Assembly: GCA_900756925.1 (NCBI GenBank)
Contig: CAAELX010000044.1
Span: 1 to 64,000, forward strand
DNA length: 64,000 nucleotides
Reading direction: 5' to 3'
Source: an uncultured Roseburia sp.
GTDB taxonomy: Bacteria; Bacillota; Clostridia; Lachnospirales; Lachnospiraceae
Shown: positions 8,859 to 17,984 of the stretch, piece after piece
How positions within the stretch are numbered: the stretch's first letter is position 1
Layout: every line of letters begins with the position of its first letter
Position numbers and translations under genes: made by a program
Notes under the pieces: model-generated
What the model saw: the letters and a program-made list of their open reading frames with translations, nothing else
What the model was told of the DNA's origin: nothing
Database searches by the model: none

Positions 8859-11495
8859 ATGGGTATGGAAGATTTTTTTGCAAGCTTACCGAGAGGAAAA
8901 GAGGATGCACCACTCCTTTTTGCTATGGGACCCACTATATTTGATTTTCATGATGTGGACGGACTGTATTACATGCTGGACAGACGGCTTGGAGGATGTT
9001 TGCTTTTGATGTGGGCAAAACCCATGGATGACAGCGTGACAGGTACAGTTACGCTAGACGGAACAAAGGTAGAGGGCTGTGTCCTTACATCCATGGTACA
9101 GATGGGGAATATGTGGATTTTGGCCGTTCCGCTCCGCGGTAAGGTGAGAGAGTATGATAAAATATATAAGCTGCATGTAGAGGGGTTTAAGGATACCGAC
9201 GGCAATTTTATGAATCCTAAGGATTTTGATATAACGGTACCGCCAAAGGCAGAACCCGATACAAAATACGCAGAGCATGAGAATATTGCGCTTCAGGCGG
9301 CTACAGAGGGCATTGTCCTTTTGGAAAATAAAAAGAATGTGCTGCCGGTGGAGGCGGGAACAACTATAAACCTTTTTGGCAAAGGGATTCATCAATTCCG
9401 AAACGGAGCGGTAGGTGCAGGCAAGATTAACCCTCGCTACAGTATCAATTTTACAGAGGCAATACGGGCAGAAGAAAGCCTTAAGCTTAACGAAGAGCTG
9501 GTGGAATTTTATTCCTGCGACAGGGATGATATACCGCCAAAGGAGATTATGGACGCTGCAAAGGCTAAGTCCGATAAGGCGTTTATGCTTATTACAAGAG
9601 CTTCCGGCGAGAATCATGATAATTCCACAAAAAAGGGAGAATATTATCTCTCTGATGATGAGGAAGCATTGCTTAAATGTCTGTCAGAGAAATTTGCCGA
9701 TGTAATTGTTATTTTAAATATAGGTTATCCCATTTCAATGAAATCCGTTAAAGGTTACGGAATTTCGGGATTGATATACTCCGGCTTTGGCGGAATGAGG
9801 GGAGGAGAAGCCCTTGTAAATATAATCACAGGTAAAGAAAATCCGTCTGGAAAATTGCCTGATACATGGGCTTTGGATTATTATGACATTCCAGCTTCAA
9901 GGAATTTCTATGATTGTGTGGACAAGCCCCGATTGGATGCAGATCAGAATGTGTATGTAGATACCGTTTACGAAGAGGATATATATGTGGGCTACAGATA
10001 TTTTGAAACCTTTTCAAAGCCTGTTGCATATCCTTTTGGATATGGTTTAAGCTACACAAGCTTTTTAATAGAGCCGGATGAAATGAGATTTGACGGTAAA
10101 ATGCTGTCCATGACCATACATGTAAAAAATATGGGAAAGGTGTCCGGCAGGGAAGTGGTTCAGGTATATATAGGAAAGCCTGAAAATGACACGGAAAAGC
10201 CAAAAAAGGAATTGGTATTTTTTGAAAAGACCATTGATCTAAAGCCGAGTGAGACGCAGGAGATAAGCGTATGCATACCGAGAGGGCATATGACATACTA
10301 TGATGAGAAAAAGGCTGCCTATGTTTTAGAGAAGGGAGAGTATCGCGTATATGCAGGAAACAGTGTTAAGGCAGATAACTGTGGAAGCTTTATAGTAAAA
10401 AGTCCTGTAGTTATAAAGCAGGTAAAAAACAGAATGAGATCTGCTGTAAGGATAGATAAGCTGACGAAAGTTTCACAAAGTATGCCGGCGGGGAAAAAAT
10501 CCGGGGTCGTTTTGGACAAGGAAACGTTTATGCCATATCAGGACAGAGAGAAATTTAAGGCTGAATTTTTAGGAAAGCCTGGCAGAAATCTGAAATTTTC
10601 GGATGTTGTGGCGGATATAAGCTGTGCAGAGGATTATGTGGCTCAGATGTCCGTAGAGGAGCTCGCGAGGATTTCCATCGGCGCTTCTGCAGGATGGGGA
10701 ATGGAAGGTATCGGAGAGGCCTGCTCCATGGCACAGATGGAGGGTTTCGATATTCCACGGTTTCCTGTTTCTGACGGTAACAGCGGCGTAAATTTTAAAA
10801 TCGCAAATATAGGAATGCCAAGCTCTGCTACCATTTCAGCCAGCTTTAATACGAAGCTTGCAGAGGAAGTAGGCCGTGCCATAGGTGAGGAAGCAAAGGA
10901 ACTTGGGATACCGCTTATTCTTGCTCCTGCCATGAATATTCACAGAAATCCTCTAAATGGCAGGCAGCCAGAGTATTTTTCTGAGGATCCTTATGAGGCA
11001 GGGATGATGGCAGGCGCGTTTGCAAAGGGATTAGAGAATGCAGGCGTGGCATCATGTTTCAAGCATTTGATTGGAAATAATTGCGAGACCAGCCGCAAGA
11101 GAAATCAGAGCATTATTTCCGAGCGCGCAATCCGTGAGATTTATTTTAAAGCGTTTGAGTATGCCATGGAGGTGCAGATGCCTGCTTCCATAATGACGGC
11201 ATACAATGCTGTAAACGGTGTGCCCACGGCAGCTGATACGGAACTGCTGCTTGGAATGGTACGGGAAGAATGTGGATTTGACGGTTTTATCATGACGGAC
11301 TGGACAACTTATGATACCGTGGATGTGGCAGCTATGGTAGAAGCGGGAAACTGTTGGATTACACCGGGTTCATTGGATGAGACATTTACAAGCCAGATTA
11401 CAGAGGGGGTAAAGAACGGGAAAATCCATAAGGGAAGACTTCAGGCAAACGTGACGTCCATGATAAAAACCATGGTCCGGTTTTCTGGAAGCTGA
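8859..11495 (+). CDS. GH3-family beta-glucosidase-like enzyme with permuted domain order
   Basis: An 878-residue GH3 enzyme in which the usual C-terminal domain comes first. An extra region of about 140 residues is followed by the alpha/beta sandwich (from NIALQAATEGIVLLENKK), a fibronectin-III-like domain (about 390-500), and last the TIM-barrel catalytic domain (from about 600). The catalytic nucleophile is probably Asp814 in FIMTDWTTYD; the substrate-binding block APAMNIHRNPLNGR is intact. This order is known for several clostridial and ruminal GH3 enzymes. No signal peptide. GGAGG lies 8 bases before the start. It likely completes breakdown of the glycan handled by the upstream GH78 and GH43. 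Codon use is AT-rich like the rest of the cluster. Confidence 0.9.
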   Translation: MGMEDFFASLPRGKEDAPLLFAMGPTIFDFHDVDGLYYMLDRRLGGCLLLMWAKPMDDSVTGTVTLDGTKVEGCVLTSMVQMGNMWILAVPLRGKVREYDKIYKLHVEGFKDTDGNFMNPKDFDITVPPKAEPDTKYAEHENIALQAATEGIVLLENKKNVLPVEAGTTINLFGKGIHQFRNGAVGAGKINPRYSINFTEAIRAEESLKLNEELVEFYSCDRDDIPPKEIMDAAKAKSDKAFMLITRASGENHDNSTKKGEYYLSDDEEALLKCLSEKFADVIVILNIGYPISMKSVKGYGISGLIYSGFGGMRGGEALVNIITGKENPSGKLPDTWALDYYDIPASRNFYDCVDKPRLDADQNVYVDTVYEEDIYVGYRYFETFSKPVAYPFGYGLSYTSFLIEPDEMRFDGKMLSMTIHVKNMGKVSGREVVQVYIGKPENDTEKPKKELVFFEKTIDLKPSETQEISVCIPRGHMTYYDEKKAAYVLEKGEYRVYAGNSVKADNCGSFIVKSPVVIKQVKNRMRSAVRIDKLTKVSQSMPAGKKSGVVLDKETFMPYQDREKFKAEFLGKPGRNLKFSDVVADISCAEDYVAQMSVEELARISIGASAGWGMEGIGEACSMAQMEGFDIPRFPVSDGNSGVNFKIANIGMPSSATISASFNTKLAEEVGRAIGEEAKELGIPLILAPAMNIHRNPLNGRQPEYFSEDPYEAGMMAGAFAKGLENAGVASCFKHLIGNNCETSRKRNQSIISERAIREIYFKAFEYAMEVQMPASIMTAYNAVNGVPTAADTELLLGMVREECGFDGFIMTDWTTYDTVDVAAMVEAGNCWITPGSLDETFTSQITEGVKNGKIHKGRLQANVTSMIKTMVRFSGS

Positions 11496-11497
11496 GA

Positions 11498-11602
11498 ACT
11501 GTAGAGGAACAGAGAAAATACGGAATTGCCAAGACGTTTATGGCAGGTTTCTTCCTCTCCGTGCTGACACTTACCGGAACGTGGTATGCAATGAGAAGAT
11601 AG
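11498..11602 (+). pseudogene. Possible C-terminal remnant of a membrane protein
   Basis: Directly after the GH3 stop, a frame reads TVEEQRKYGIAKTFMAGFFL and continues SVLTLTGTWYAMRR before a stop. It has a single hydrophobic segment and no start codon or ribosome site. Nothing else in 11603-11864 looks like a gene. It may be the tail of a gene cut when the glycan cluster arrived. The family is not recognised. Confidence 0.3.
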
Positions 11603-11864
11603 AACCGATCACAACGCCATATTTTAAATTATATGAAAATCAGGTAATCTGTGAGGAAGGTGATAGGAAACGTCTTGAGGAGGGAAGTCAAAGTTATTAC
11701 GGATGGATGCTTGCAGGAAAATCTTTCTGCCAGGGGAGTTTACTGTAGTTTCTTAAAAGAGTATAATAAAAATGCTGTGCAGATTTCATCCCGGACAATG
11801 TAGAATTGACCGGGAGAGGACAGGTGTTTTGTGCAGAAAGAAATGAAAAAAGGAAGTTTTTACT

Positions 11865-13214
11865 ATGAATAAAACGTCAACGTTAATGACGGAGGGCAGC
11901 ATCACAAAGAATATCCTCTTCTTCTCCATCCCTCTGATTCTCGGAAACTTATTGCAGCAGCTATACAGTACGGTGGACTCTGTGATCGTCGGCAACTTTG
12001 TCGGGAGCAATGCGCTTGCGGCGATTGGATCGAGCTCATCTTTGATTTTCCTTCTGATCGGATTCAGTCAGGGCGTCTCGGTTGGAGCAGGCGTTATCGT
12101 GTCACAGTACATTGGGGCACAGCAGAAGGAAAAAATACACGATGCGATCCATACGGCACTGGCACTTGCGGTGATCCTCGGTATGATCTTAACGGTCGGC
12201 GGCATGGTGTTAAGTACCCCGTTGCTTCGCTGGATGAATACGCCCGAGGAAGTATTCGGGGAATCTGTGGCATACCTGCGCGTTTATTTTGCCGGTGTCC
12301 TTTTTAACATTATTTATAATATGGCAGCAGGAATCTTAAATGCCGTCGGCAATTCCAGACGGTCGTTAATCTATCTTGCTGTTGCGTCTGTCACGAATAT
12401 TGTGCTCGATTTTCTTTTTATTGTCGGGTTCCATATGGGCGTGGAGGGAGCAGCAATTGCAACAGACATCAGCCAGCTCGTATCCGGCGTTCTTGCAGTC
12501 GCTTATCTGGTGCGAACGGATGAACTGTATAAAGTGACACTCCGGGATATCCGCGTGAAAGGTTATATGACAAAAAGAATTATCGCAGTCGGATTTCCGA
12601 CCGGTATTCAGAACATGGTCATCTCATTTTCCAACGTGCTCGTGCAGTCGAGCGTCAATGCGTTCGGTGCGGCAGCGATGGCGGGCTTTGGTGCCTATAT
12701 GAAGATCGATGGATTTAATATTCTTCCAGTGTCGAGCTTTAGTATGGCTGCAACCACGTTCGTAGGACAAAATTACGGCGCCGGGAACTATGACCGTGTG
12801 AAAAAAGCGCTCTGGGTGACCGTTGCGATGGGCTTTGTATACACGATTATCACAGGAGCGCTGCTTTTGACGTTTGCGGATCCGCTGATGCATATGTTCA
12901 CTGCAGATGATGCAGTTGTGGCAGTCGGAAAGATCGCGATGCACTATTTCTGTCCATTCTACTTCCTGCTCAGCATCCTGCATGGCCTCGCAGGAGTGGT
13001 GCGCGGAACCGGAAAAACGGTTCCACCGATGGTGGTCTTACTGGTATCGTTATGCCTGTTTCGAATTGTATGGATTCAGCTTGTCCTGCCATACTTTACA
13101 GAGATCGGAGGCATTTTCCTGATCTATCCAGTTTCGTGGGCACTTGGTGTGGTGCTGATGGTGCTGTATACGTGGAAAGGGAAGTGGATGGTGGCAGAGC
13201 AGGCGAAGGACTGA
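11865..13214 (+). CDS. MATE-family multidrug/Na+ efflux transporter
   Basis: A 449-residue membrane protein with about 12 hydrophobic segments. The start is typical for the family (MTEGSITKNILFFSIPLILG, then QQLYSTVDSVIVGNFVG), and the second half repeats the fold (GFPTGIQNMVISFSNVLVQS). It exports cationic compounds in exchange for Na+ or H+; the substrate is unknown. AAGGAAG precedes the ATG. GC and codon use are clearly higher than in the glycan cluster upstream. It converges with the ArsR-type gene, only 4 bases separating the stops, and its regulation is not evident. Confidence 0.93.
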   Translation: MNKTSTLMTEGSITKNILFFSIPLILGNLLQQLYSTVDSVIVGNFVGSNALAAIGSSSSLIFLLIGFSQGVSVGAGVIVSQYIGAQQKEKIHDAIHTALALAVILGMILTVGGMVLSTPLLRWMNTPEEVFGESVAYLRVYFAGVLFNIIYNMAAGILNAVGNSRRSLIYLAVASVTNIVLDFLFIVGFHMGVEGAAIATDISQLVSGVLAVAYLVRTDELYKVTLRDIRVKGYMTKRIIAVGFPTGIQNMVISFSNVLVQSSVNAFGAAAMAGFGAYMKIDGFNILPVSSFSMAATTFVGQNYGAGNYDRVKKALWVTVAMGFVYTIITGALLLTFADPLMHMFTADDAVVAVGKIAMHYFCPFYFLLSILHGLAGVVRGTGKTVPPMVVLLVSLCLFRIVWIQLVLPYFTEIGGIFLIYPVSWALGVVLMVLYTWKGKWMVAEQAKD

Positions 13215-13218
13215 CAGA

Positions 13219-14415
13219 TTATTCCCGATGCAGCAGCTTTCTCCTGCAATAATCCAGACATTTTTTCACCATCTCCTCATTCAGCGAATAGTATACCTTC
13301 GTATCGATCTTCTCAAGCCGGATCAGGGATGCCTCGGCGAGCTGCGACATGTGGTGGGAGATCGTGGCAGCCGTGAGTCCGGAATGTTTTACAAGCTCGC
13401 TGGCGTAGGCAGGCTTGTTACTTAAATAGGAAAGAATTTCAAAACGCCTCTTATCTCCGAGCTGTTTTAAGGCATTGAAGCAGGTCTCGTCCTCATTGGC
13501 GGAGGAGATGGCATAAGGATTCTGCGGGATCAGATCCTTTCCGTAGAGAATGCCCATGGTAAGCTGGTGAGGTCTTGCAGGAAGCTGCGGCAGTGCCACA
13601 AGGTCAACTGACAGCCCAAGCTCATAAGGCAGGAAAAAGGAAATACAAAGTTTGTAGCCGAGCGGATTCTCCGGGATCGAACCGACCGGGAACAGACTTT
13701 CGGCAAATGCGCAAAAGCCGCCAAGCTCCTCAATATGTGGATGCCAGTAAGAGAAAAATGCCTGCGCATAAGGCTCTAACGCATCCGCGTACGAGAGCAG
13801 TGTGTCGTATGTTTTTTTCAAGAGTGGGAGCACACGGGTAATATGCGTATTCCAGTGCGTGAAAATATCCAGAATCCGCCAGCGGATCTCAAGCGGGACT
13901 TCAAGCTCCATAATGGAAGAAACAATGTCCATGGAGGAAGCAGGATGCGGCAGGGCGGCAGGATTGTCATCCTCGGTTTCCGGGTTACGCAGATAAAAAT
14001 GATTATATCTTTGCAGCATCTTAAGGAAAAGCCCACAACGCTTTTCCTCCGTCAGCTGCATCAGAAACGCCTCATAGGAAGCAAAATCCGGCGCGGTCAG
14101 ATGCTCGGAAGGGTCTTCCGTCAGAAAAAGGAAGGGCACCATGCTCTCATATTCTTTTCCATCAGCTACAATTTTTTTGATATAAGAAGAAAGAAGTTCT
14201 TTATCGCCTTCTAAGGAAGCGGCAGCCGCTGCCTCGATCTTTTTTAACAGGCCGATCAGTCCGGCATTTGATTGCAGCAGGCGGTTGTAATCCATGAATA
14301 TGTGAAGATCCGTCTGGGCGGACATCAGCCGGTCGGAAAAAGAGCGACCGGACGAGATGATCTGTAATAACTGTAACGCAGTATTTAATGCATTGTCTTT
14401 TACATAGGTGGACAT
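13219..14415 (-). CDS. ArsR-type regulator with long N-terminal domain
   Basis: A 398-residue protein. The last 85 residues form a winged helix of ArsR type (QLGDKRRFEILSYLSNK, LTAATISHHMSQLAEASLIR), while the first 300 residues form a large helical domain with no metal-binding cysteine motif. ArsR members of this long kind usually sit beside and repress transporter genes. It is transcribed away from an MFS gene at 14758, and their shared intergenic DNA contains several ATTTAGAT sites. GGAG lies about 7 bases upstream of the ATG. Confidence 0.85.
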   Translation of the reverse strand: MSTYVKDNALNTALQLLQIISSGRSFSDRLMSAQTDLHIFMDYNRLLQSNAGLIGLLKKIEAAAAASLEGDKELLSSYIKKIVADGKEYESMVPFLFLTEDPSEHLTAPDFASYEAFLMQLTEEKRCGLFLKMLQRYNHFYLRNPETEDDNPAALPHPASSMDIVSSIMELEVPLEIRWRILDIFTHWNTHITRVLPLLKKTYDTLLSYADALEPYAQAFFSYWHPHIEELGGFCAFAESLFPVGSIPENPLGYKLCISFFLPYELGLSVDLVALPQLPARPHQLTMGILYGKDLIPQNPYAISSANEDETCFNALKQLGDKRRFEILSYLSNKPAYASELVKHSGLTAATISHHMSQLAEASLIRLEKIDTKVYYSLNEEMVKKCLDYCRRKLLHRE

Positions 14416-14450
14416 GTCAGTTCTCCTTTTTGTATGAAAAATAGCCAGTC

Positions 14451-14575
14451 AATTGTGAAACTCCAATTCATGACAATAGAATGTTCACAAAGTGCGCATT
14501 CTATTGTTTACGTTGTGGAGATTGCGCGCAATAACCAAAGGCAACGAAGACACGCTCTCTGAGAGTTTCGCAATT
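14451..14575. repeat. Small palindromic element with 13-bp terminal inverted repeats
   Basis: AATTGTGAAACTC (14451-14463) is the inverse of GAGTTTCGCAATT (14563-14575) with one mismatch. Inside lies a second inverted pair, ACAATAGAATG/CATTCTATTGT, and CAACGAAGACAC (14542-14553). Related blocks recur near 24.4 and 59.1 kb. It lies in the gap between the ArsR and MFS genes and carries no coding sequence. Confidence 0.6.
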
Positions 14576-14586
14576 CTTTTTATATA

Positions 14587-14721
14587 TTAGATGACGGTCA
14601 AAATATATTTAGATAGAAATAAAAATAATGATTGACAACCATCTAAGTACAGTCTATCATAAATTTAGATGAACATCAAACAAAAAGTCGACAAATATGT
14701 TTATGAAGATCTAAATTTAGA
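14587..14721 (+). promoter_or_regulatory. MFS promoter with clustered ArsR-type operator sites
   Basis: TTGACA (14632-14637) and TATCAT (14655-14660) are 17 bases apart. Around them TTAGAT-type half-sites recur on both strands (near 14588, 14609, 14640, 14664), and a perfect palindrome TCTAAATTTAGA lies at 14710-14721, just before the MFS ribosome site. This layout fits repression by the divergent ArsR-type protein. Confidence 0.6.
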
Positions 14722-14757
14722 AAACTGGAGAGCCGTGGTAACGGTGATGGTGAAAAA

Positions 14758-15999
14758 ATGGAGAAAGTTGGATATAGAAATTTATTAAAACAGAGAGAGT
14801 ACATGAAAATTATGGTGGCGGCACTGATCAACCGGTTCGGAGATTCGATCGATGCAATTGCTTCGACCTGGATCGTCTATGAGCTGACGGGCAGTGCTGC
14901 GTGGTCGGCAGTGATTTTCGGTGTGAACAAGGTGCCGTCTGTCCTTGTGACACCGCTTGCAGGTGCGTGGGTGGAAGGCAGGAAGAAGAAAACGATCATG
15001 GTTGTGACTGACCTGATCCGCGCGTTCTGCGTGGCAGTTGTCGCGAGCGGGTATCTGTGTGGATTTTTACAGCCATGGATGCTGCTTGCCACAACCGCTG
15101 TGATCTCGACAGCGGAGGCATTCCGTGGTCCGGCGGGAACGGCGCTGACACCGAAGGTGCTCGGACAGGAGTATTATGAATATGGAATGTCGTTGATGTC
15201 AACGCTCTCATCGGCAGTCGAGCTTGCCGGAACGATGGCGGCAGCCGGTATTATCGCAGTGATTGGCGTGGCAGGGGCGATTTATCTGGATATGGTAACT
15301 TTCCTGCTGTCCGCCGGAATCCTCTGTTTTGTGAACACGAGGGAGCAGGACATGGTGCGCAGAAAGTTTGACGGCAAAACGTATTTTACCGATCTGCGGG
15401 AAGGCTTCGCCTATGTGAGAAAATCCAGTGAAGTCTGCTATCTGCTTTTGATCGTCCTTTTTCTGAATGGAATTCTTGTCCCACTAAACAGCTTGCAGGC
15501 TCCGATGACGGAGGAGATTCTGCACGGTGGAGCCCAGATGCTGTCTGTTCTTAGCGTGGCACTGACGGTCGGAATGCTGCTTGGCTCTGTGACCTATCCG
15601 GCAGTGAAAAAATATGTGACAGGTAAACAGATCCTGCTTTTGTCAGCCGGTGTCATTGCGCTATTTTATATTGGGCTTCCGGTCTTAGAGCCGTTTTTCC
15701 ATAGTGGAATCTTCCGTTATCTGGTGCTTGCCGTTTTCAGCACCGCGCTTGGTTATGCTGCCTCTGCGGCGGGAACCTTCCTTTCCGTAGCGAGTGTGAA
15801 ATGGATTGACCAGGACTATCTGGCCAGGACGAGCGGGATTATGTCAGCGGGAAGCATCGCCGCAACGCCGGTGCTTTCTTTCCTGATCAGTGGGGTAGTC
15901 AGTGCGTTAAGCACGTCACAATGTTTCCTGATTGCCGGTGGATGTGCTGTTTTGGAAGGAATCTGGATTGCCATGCACAAAAATGTGGAAGAAAAATAA
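14758..15999 (+). CDS. MFS transporter, probable drug or metabolite exporter
   Basis: A 413-residue protein with 12 predicted membrane segments, of the group of MFS exporters often paired with ArsR regulators. The first helix region carries RFGDSIDAIASTWIVYELTG, and the loop between helices 2 and 3 has the charged AWVEGRKKKT turn typical of MFS. The substrate is not predictable. It is divergent from the ArsR gene and preceded by its probable operators. The start site has only a weak ribosome site (GGTGATGG). Confidence 0.88.
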   Translation: MEKVGYRNLLKQREYMKIMVAALINRFGDSIDAIASTWIVYELTGSAAWSAVIFGVNKVPSVLVTPLAGAWVEGRKKKTIMVVTDLIRAFCVAVVASGYLCGFLQPWMLLATTAVISTAEAFRGPAGTALTPKVLGQEYYEYGMSLMSTLSSAVELAGTMAAAGIIAVIGVAGAIYLDMVTFLLSAGILCFVNTREQDMVRRKFDGKTYFTDLREGFAYVRKSSEVCYLLLIVLFLNGILVPLNSLQAPMTEEILHGGAQMLSVLSVALTVGMLLGSVTYPAVKKYVTGKQILLLSAGVIALFYIGLPVLEPFFHSGIFRYLVLAVFSTALGYAASAAGTFLSVASVKWIDQDYLARTSGIMSAGSIAATPVLSFLISGVVSALSTSQCFLIAGGCAVLEGIWIAMHKNVEEK

Positions 16000-16008
16000 T
16001 AAAATCAG

Positions 16009-16037
16009 TTGTAGTCCTGCCCATTCAGTGCTATACT
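16009..16037 (+). promoter_or_regulatory. Promoter for the ECF S-component gene
   Basis: TTGTAG (16009-16014) and TATACT (16032-16037) are separated by 17 bases, with TGC directly before the -10 as in extended -10 promoters. It begins just after the MFS stop, so the ECF gene can be transcribed separately. The roughly 75-base leader can fold into a short hairpin but matches no riboswitch I can name. Confidence 0.55.
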
Positions 16038-16116
16038 TTCCGGGACATGTCTGAATCTACCGGTATGGAGTTTACGGGCAGAGTCAGAAAAATATCATAG
16101 AAGAGAGGAAAAGACT

Positions 16117-16710
16117 ATGAACAAAAAAACGTTCTCCACAAAATATCTTGTGGAAATGGCATTATTAGTTGCCATCATTTTACTCATGGCTTTTACCCCA
16201 ATCGGTTACATCAAAACAGCAGGATTAGAGATTACCCTGATTGTTGTGCCAGTTGCGGTAGGAGCAGTCACATTAGGACCGGCAGCCGGTGCAATTTTAG
16301 GAGGGGTATTTGGAGTCACAAGCTTCATCCAGTGCTTTGGAATGAGCCAGTTCGGCGCATTGCTGCTTGGAATCAACCCGTTTTTTACCTTCTTAGTATG
16401 CGTGCCGACGCGTATTCTGATGGGATGGCTGACCGGGTTTATCTACTACGGACTTCGTAAGACAGCGCTGCCATCCACAGCATCGGTTACCATTGCGAGC
16501 CTTTGCTGTCCGTTGTTAAACACGACTTTTTTCATGGGTTCCCTTGTGACCTTATTCGCAGGTACCATGCGGGAATCTTTTGGAATGGGAAAAGTGCTTC
16601 CGTTCATCTTCACATTTGTCGGAGTCAACGGAGTGGTTGAGGCAATCGTATGCTTCGTTGTCGGAACCGCGATCTCCATGGCGCTTAAGAAAGCGCTGCG
16701 CTATAATTGA
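16117..16710 (+). CDS. ECF transporter S component (vitamin-type substrate binder)
   Basis: A 197-residue integral membrane protein with about six hydrophobic segments, starting KYLVEMALLVAIILLMAFTP and carrying the GPAAGAILGGVFGVTSF loop seen in PanT/FolT-like substrate-specificity subunits. It captures a vitamin or related compound and works with a shared EcfAAT energising module, which is not in this window. The ligand cannot be assigned from sequence; pantothenate-type is a guess based on overall similarity. AGAGAGG precedes the start, and an intrinsic terminator follows. Confidence 0.8.
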   Translation: MNKKTFSTKYLVEMALLVAIILLMAFTPIGYIKTAGLEITLIVVPVAVGAVTLGPAAGAILGGVFGVTSFIQCFGMSQFGALLLGINPFFTFLVCVPTRILMGWLTGFIYYGLRKTALPSTASVTIASLCCPLLNTTFFMGSLVTLFAGTMRESFGMGKVLPFIFTFVGVNGVVEAIVCFVVGTAISMALKKALRYN

Positions 16711-16734
16711 TGAAGAAAGCTTTTGCAAAAGGAC

Positions 16735-16768
16735 AGGGCACCATGCAGGAATGTATGGTGCCCTTTGT
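16735..16768 (+). terminator. Intrinsic terminator after the ECF S gene
   Basis: AGGGCACCAT (16735-16744) pairs with ATGGTGCCCT (16755-16764), followed by a short T-rich stretch. Confidence 0.7.
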
Positions 16769-16802
16769 ATTAGAAAAAGAACGAAGTATTTTCCAGCTTT
16801 AG

Positions 16803-16831
16803 TTGGAAAAAATATGGATATGAGGTATAAT
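16803..16831 (+). promoter_or_regulatory. Promoter of the Mrp gene
   Basis: TTGGAA (16803-16808) and a perfect TATAAT (16826-16831) with a 17-base spacer, about 50 bases upstream of the ribosome site at 16874-16881. Confidence 0.65.
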
Positions 16832-16888
16832 AGCAGTCAGACGAAAGAAGAGGCTGCATGCCTCAAAGATATAAAGGAGGGCGTAAAA

Positions 16889-17734
16889 ATGCCAGAAAAC
16901 AGCAGTTGCAGCAGTGCATCTACCTGCAGTAAAGAGAGCTGCGAAGGATGTCCAAGCAAGGCAGGAGGAAGCGGAATCGCAAAAGAGCCGATGAACGCAG
17001 CTTCCAATGTAAAGAAAGTAATCGGTGTTGTCAGCGGGAAGGGTGGAGTCGGAAAGTCTTTTGTGACAGCTTCCCTTGCATGCGCGATGAACAAAGCCGG
17101 ATATAAAGTAGGCGTTATGGATGCCGATATCACAGGACCGTCTATCCCGAAAATGTACGGCGTACATGGGCAGGTATACGGAACCGAGCAGGGAATGGTT
17201 CCGATGACCGCAGAGGACGGAACGAAGATTATGTCCATCAACCTGTTATTAGACAATGAGGAGGAGCCGGTCATCTGGAGAGGTCCCGTTATCGCAGGCG
17301 TTGTCAAACAGTTCTGGAACGAGACCGTCTGGGGCGATGTAGACTACTTATTTGTCGATATGCCGCCAGGAACCGGCGATGTTCCGCTTACTGTATTCCA
17401 GTCACTTCCAGTAGATGGAATCGTTATTGTCACATCTCCGCAGGAGCTGGTACAGATGATCGTGAAGAAAGCATACAACATGGCGAACATGATGCATGTT
17501 CCGGTACTCGGAGTTGTGGAGAACTTCAGTTATCTGGAATGTCCGGACTGTGGAAAGAAGATCAACGTCTTCGGCGAGAGCCATGTGGACGAAGTCGCAG
17601 CAGAGCTTGGCATCCCGGTCTTCGGCAAAATGCCAATCAGCCCGGTCTATGCAGAGAAGGCAGACGAAGGAAAGTTCTTCGAGCTTGACAATCCGTATCT
17701 TGTAGATGGCGTGGAGACACTGAAGAAGTTATAA
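16889..17734 (+). CDS. mrp: Mrp/NBP35-family iron-sulfur carrier ATPase
   Basis: A 281-residue P-loop protein of the ApbC/Mrp group, which binds an Fe-S cluster between monomers and delivers it to client enzymes. The deviant Walker A motif GKGGVGKS is at residues 50-57, the MDADITGPSIPK and DMPPGTGD blocks follow, and the cluster-binding CPDC is at 218-221. The N-terminal 22 residues hold five cysteines, as in NBP35-like members common in anaerobes. The start at 16889 is set by AAAGGAGGG 8 bases upstream; the longer in-frame reading would overlap the ECF gene. It has its own promoter and terminator. Confidence 0.92.
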   Translation: MPENSSCSSASTCSKESCEGCPSKAGGSGIAKEPMNAASNVKKVIGVVSGKGGVGKSFVTASLACAMNKAGYKVGVMDADITGPSIPKMYGVHGQVYGTEQGMVPMTAEDGTKIMSINLLLDNEEEPVIWRGPVIAGVVKQFWNETVWGDVDYLFVDMPPGTGDVPLTVFQSLPVDGIVIVTSPQELVQMIVKKAYNMANMMHVPVLGVVENFSYLECPDCGKKINVFGESHVDEVAAELGIPVFGKMPISPVYAEKADEGKFFELDNPYLVDGVETLKKL

Positions 17735-17750
17735 AAAAGTTTCAATAGAA

Positions 17751-17787
17751 AAAGACCGCAGAGTGATTCAACCTGCGGTCTTTCTTT
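17751..17787 (+). terminator. Intrinsic terminator after mrp
   Basis: AAAGACCGCAG (17751-17761) pairs with CTGCGGTCTTT (17773-17783), followed by CTTTC. Confidence 0.8.
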
Positions 17788-17955
17788 CTGGCGTGTGCAG
17801 TCAAAGACTGCCTGTACTACCTGTTCCATATGGCTTTCGTCTATGCTCCAGGTTCGGATGGACATAGAGATGCATTGTCAGGGAAAGGTTCGAGTGTCTG
17901 GCACTTTTAGAATATTGTATAAAAAATGTGCCAAACGAAAACACAATCTTTCCGG

Positions 17956-17984
17956 TTGAGAACCAGGCGGTTTCATGTTAAAAT
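17956..17984 (+). promoter_or_regulatory. Promoter of deoD
   Basis: TTGAGA (17956-17961), a 17-base spacer, then TAAAAT (17979-17984), about 90 bases before the deoD start. Confidence 0.5.

Noticed and set aside
9054..9617. A 187-residue minus-strand open frame inside the GH3 gene
   Set aside because: Antisense shadow; Cys/His-rich composition without motif.
16038..16116. Possible purine- or preQ1-type riboswitch before the ECF S-component gene
   Set aside because: The TCTACC-like bases are present, but the other conserved bases and stems of either class are not.
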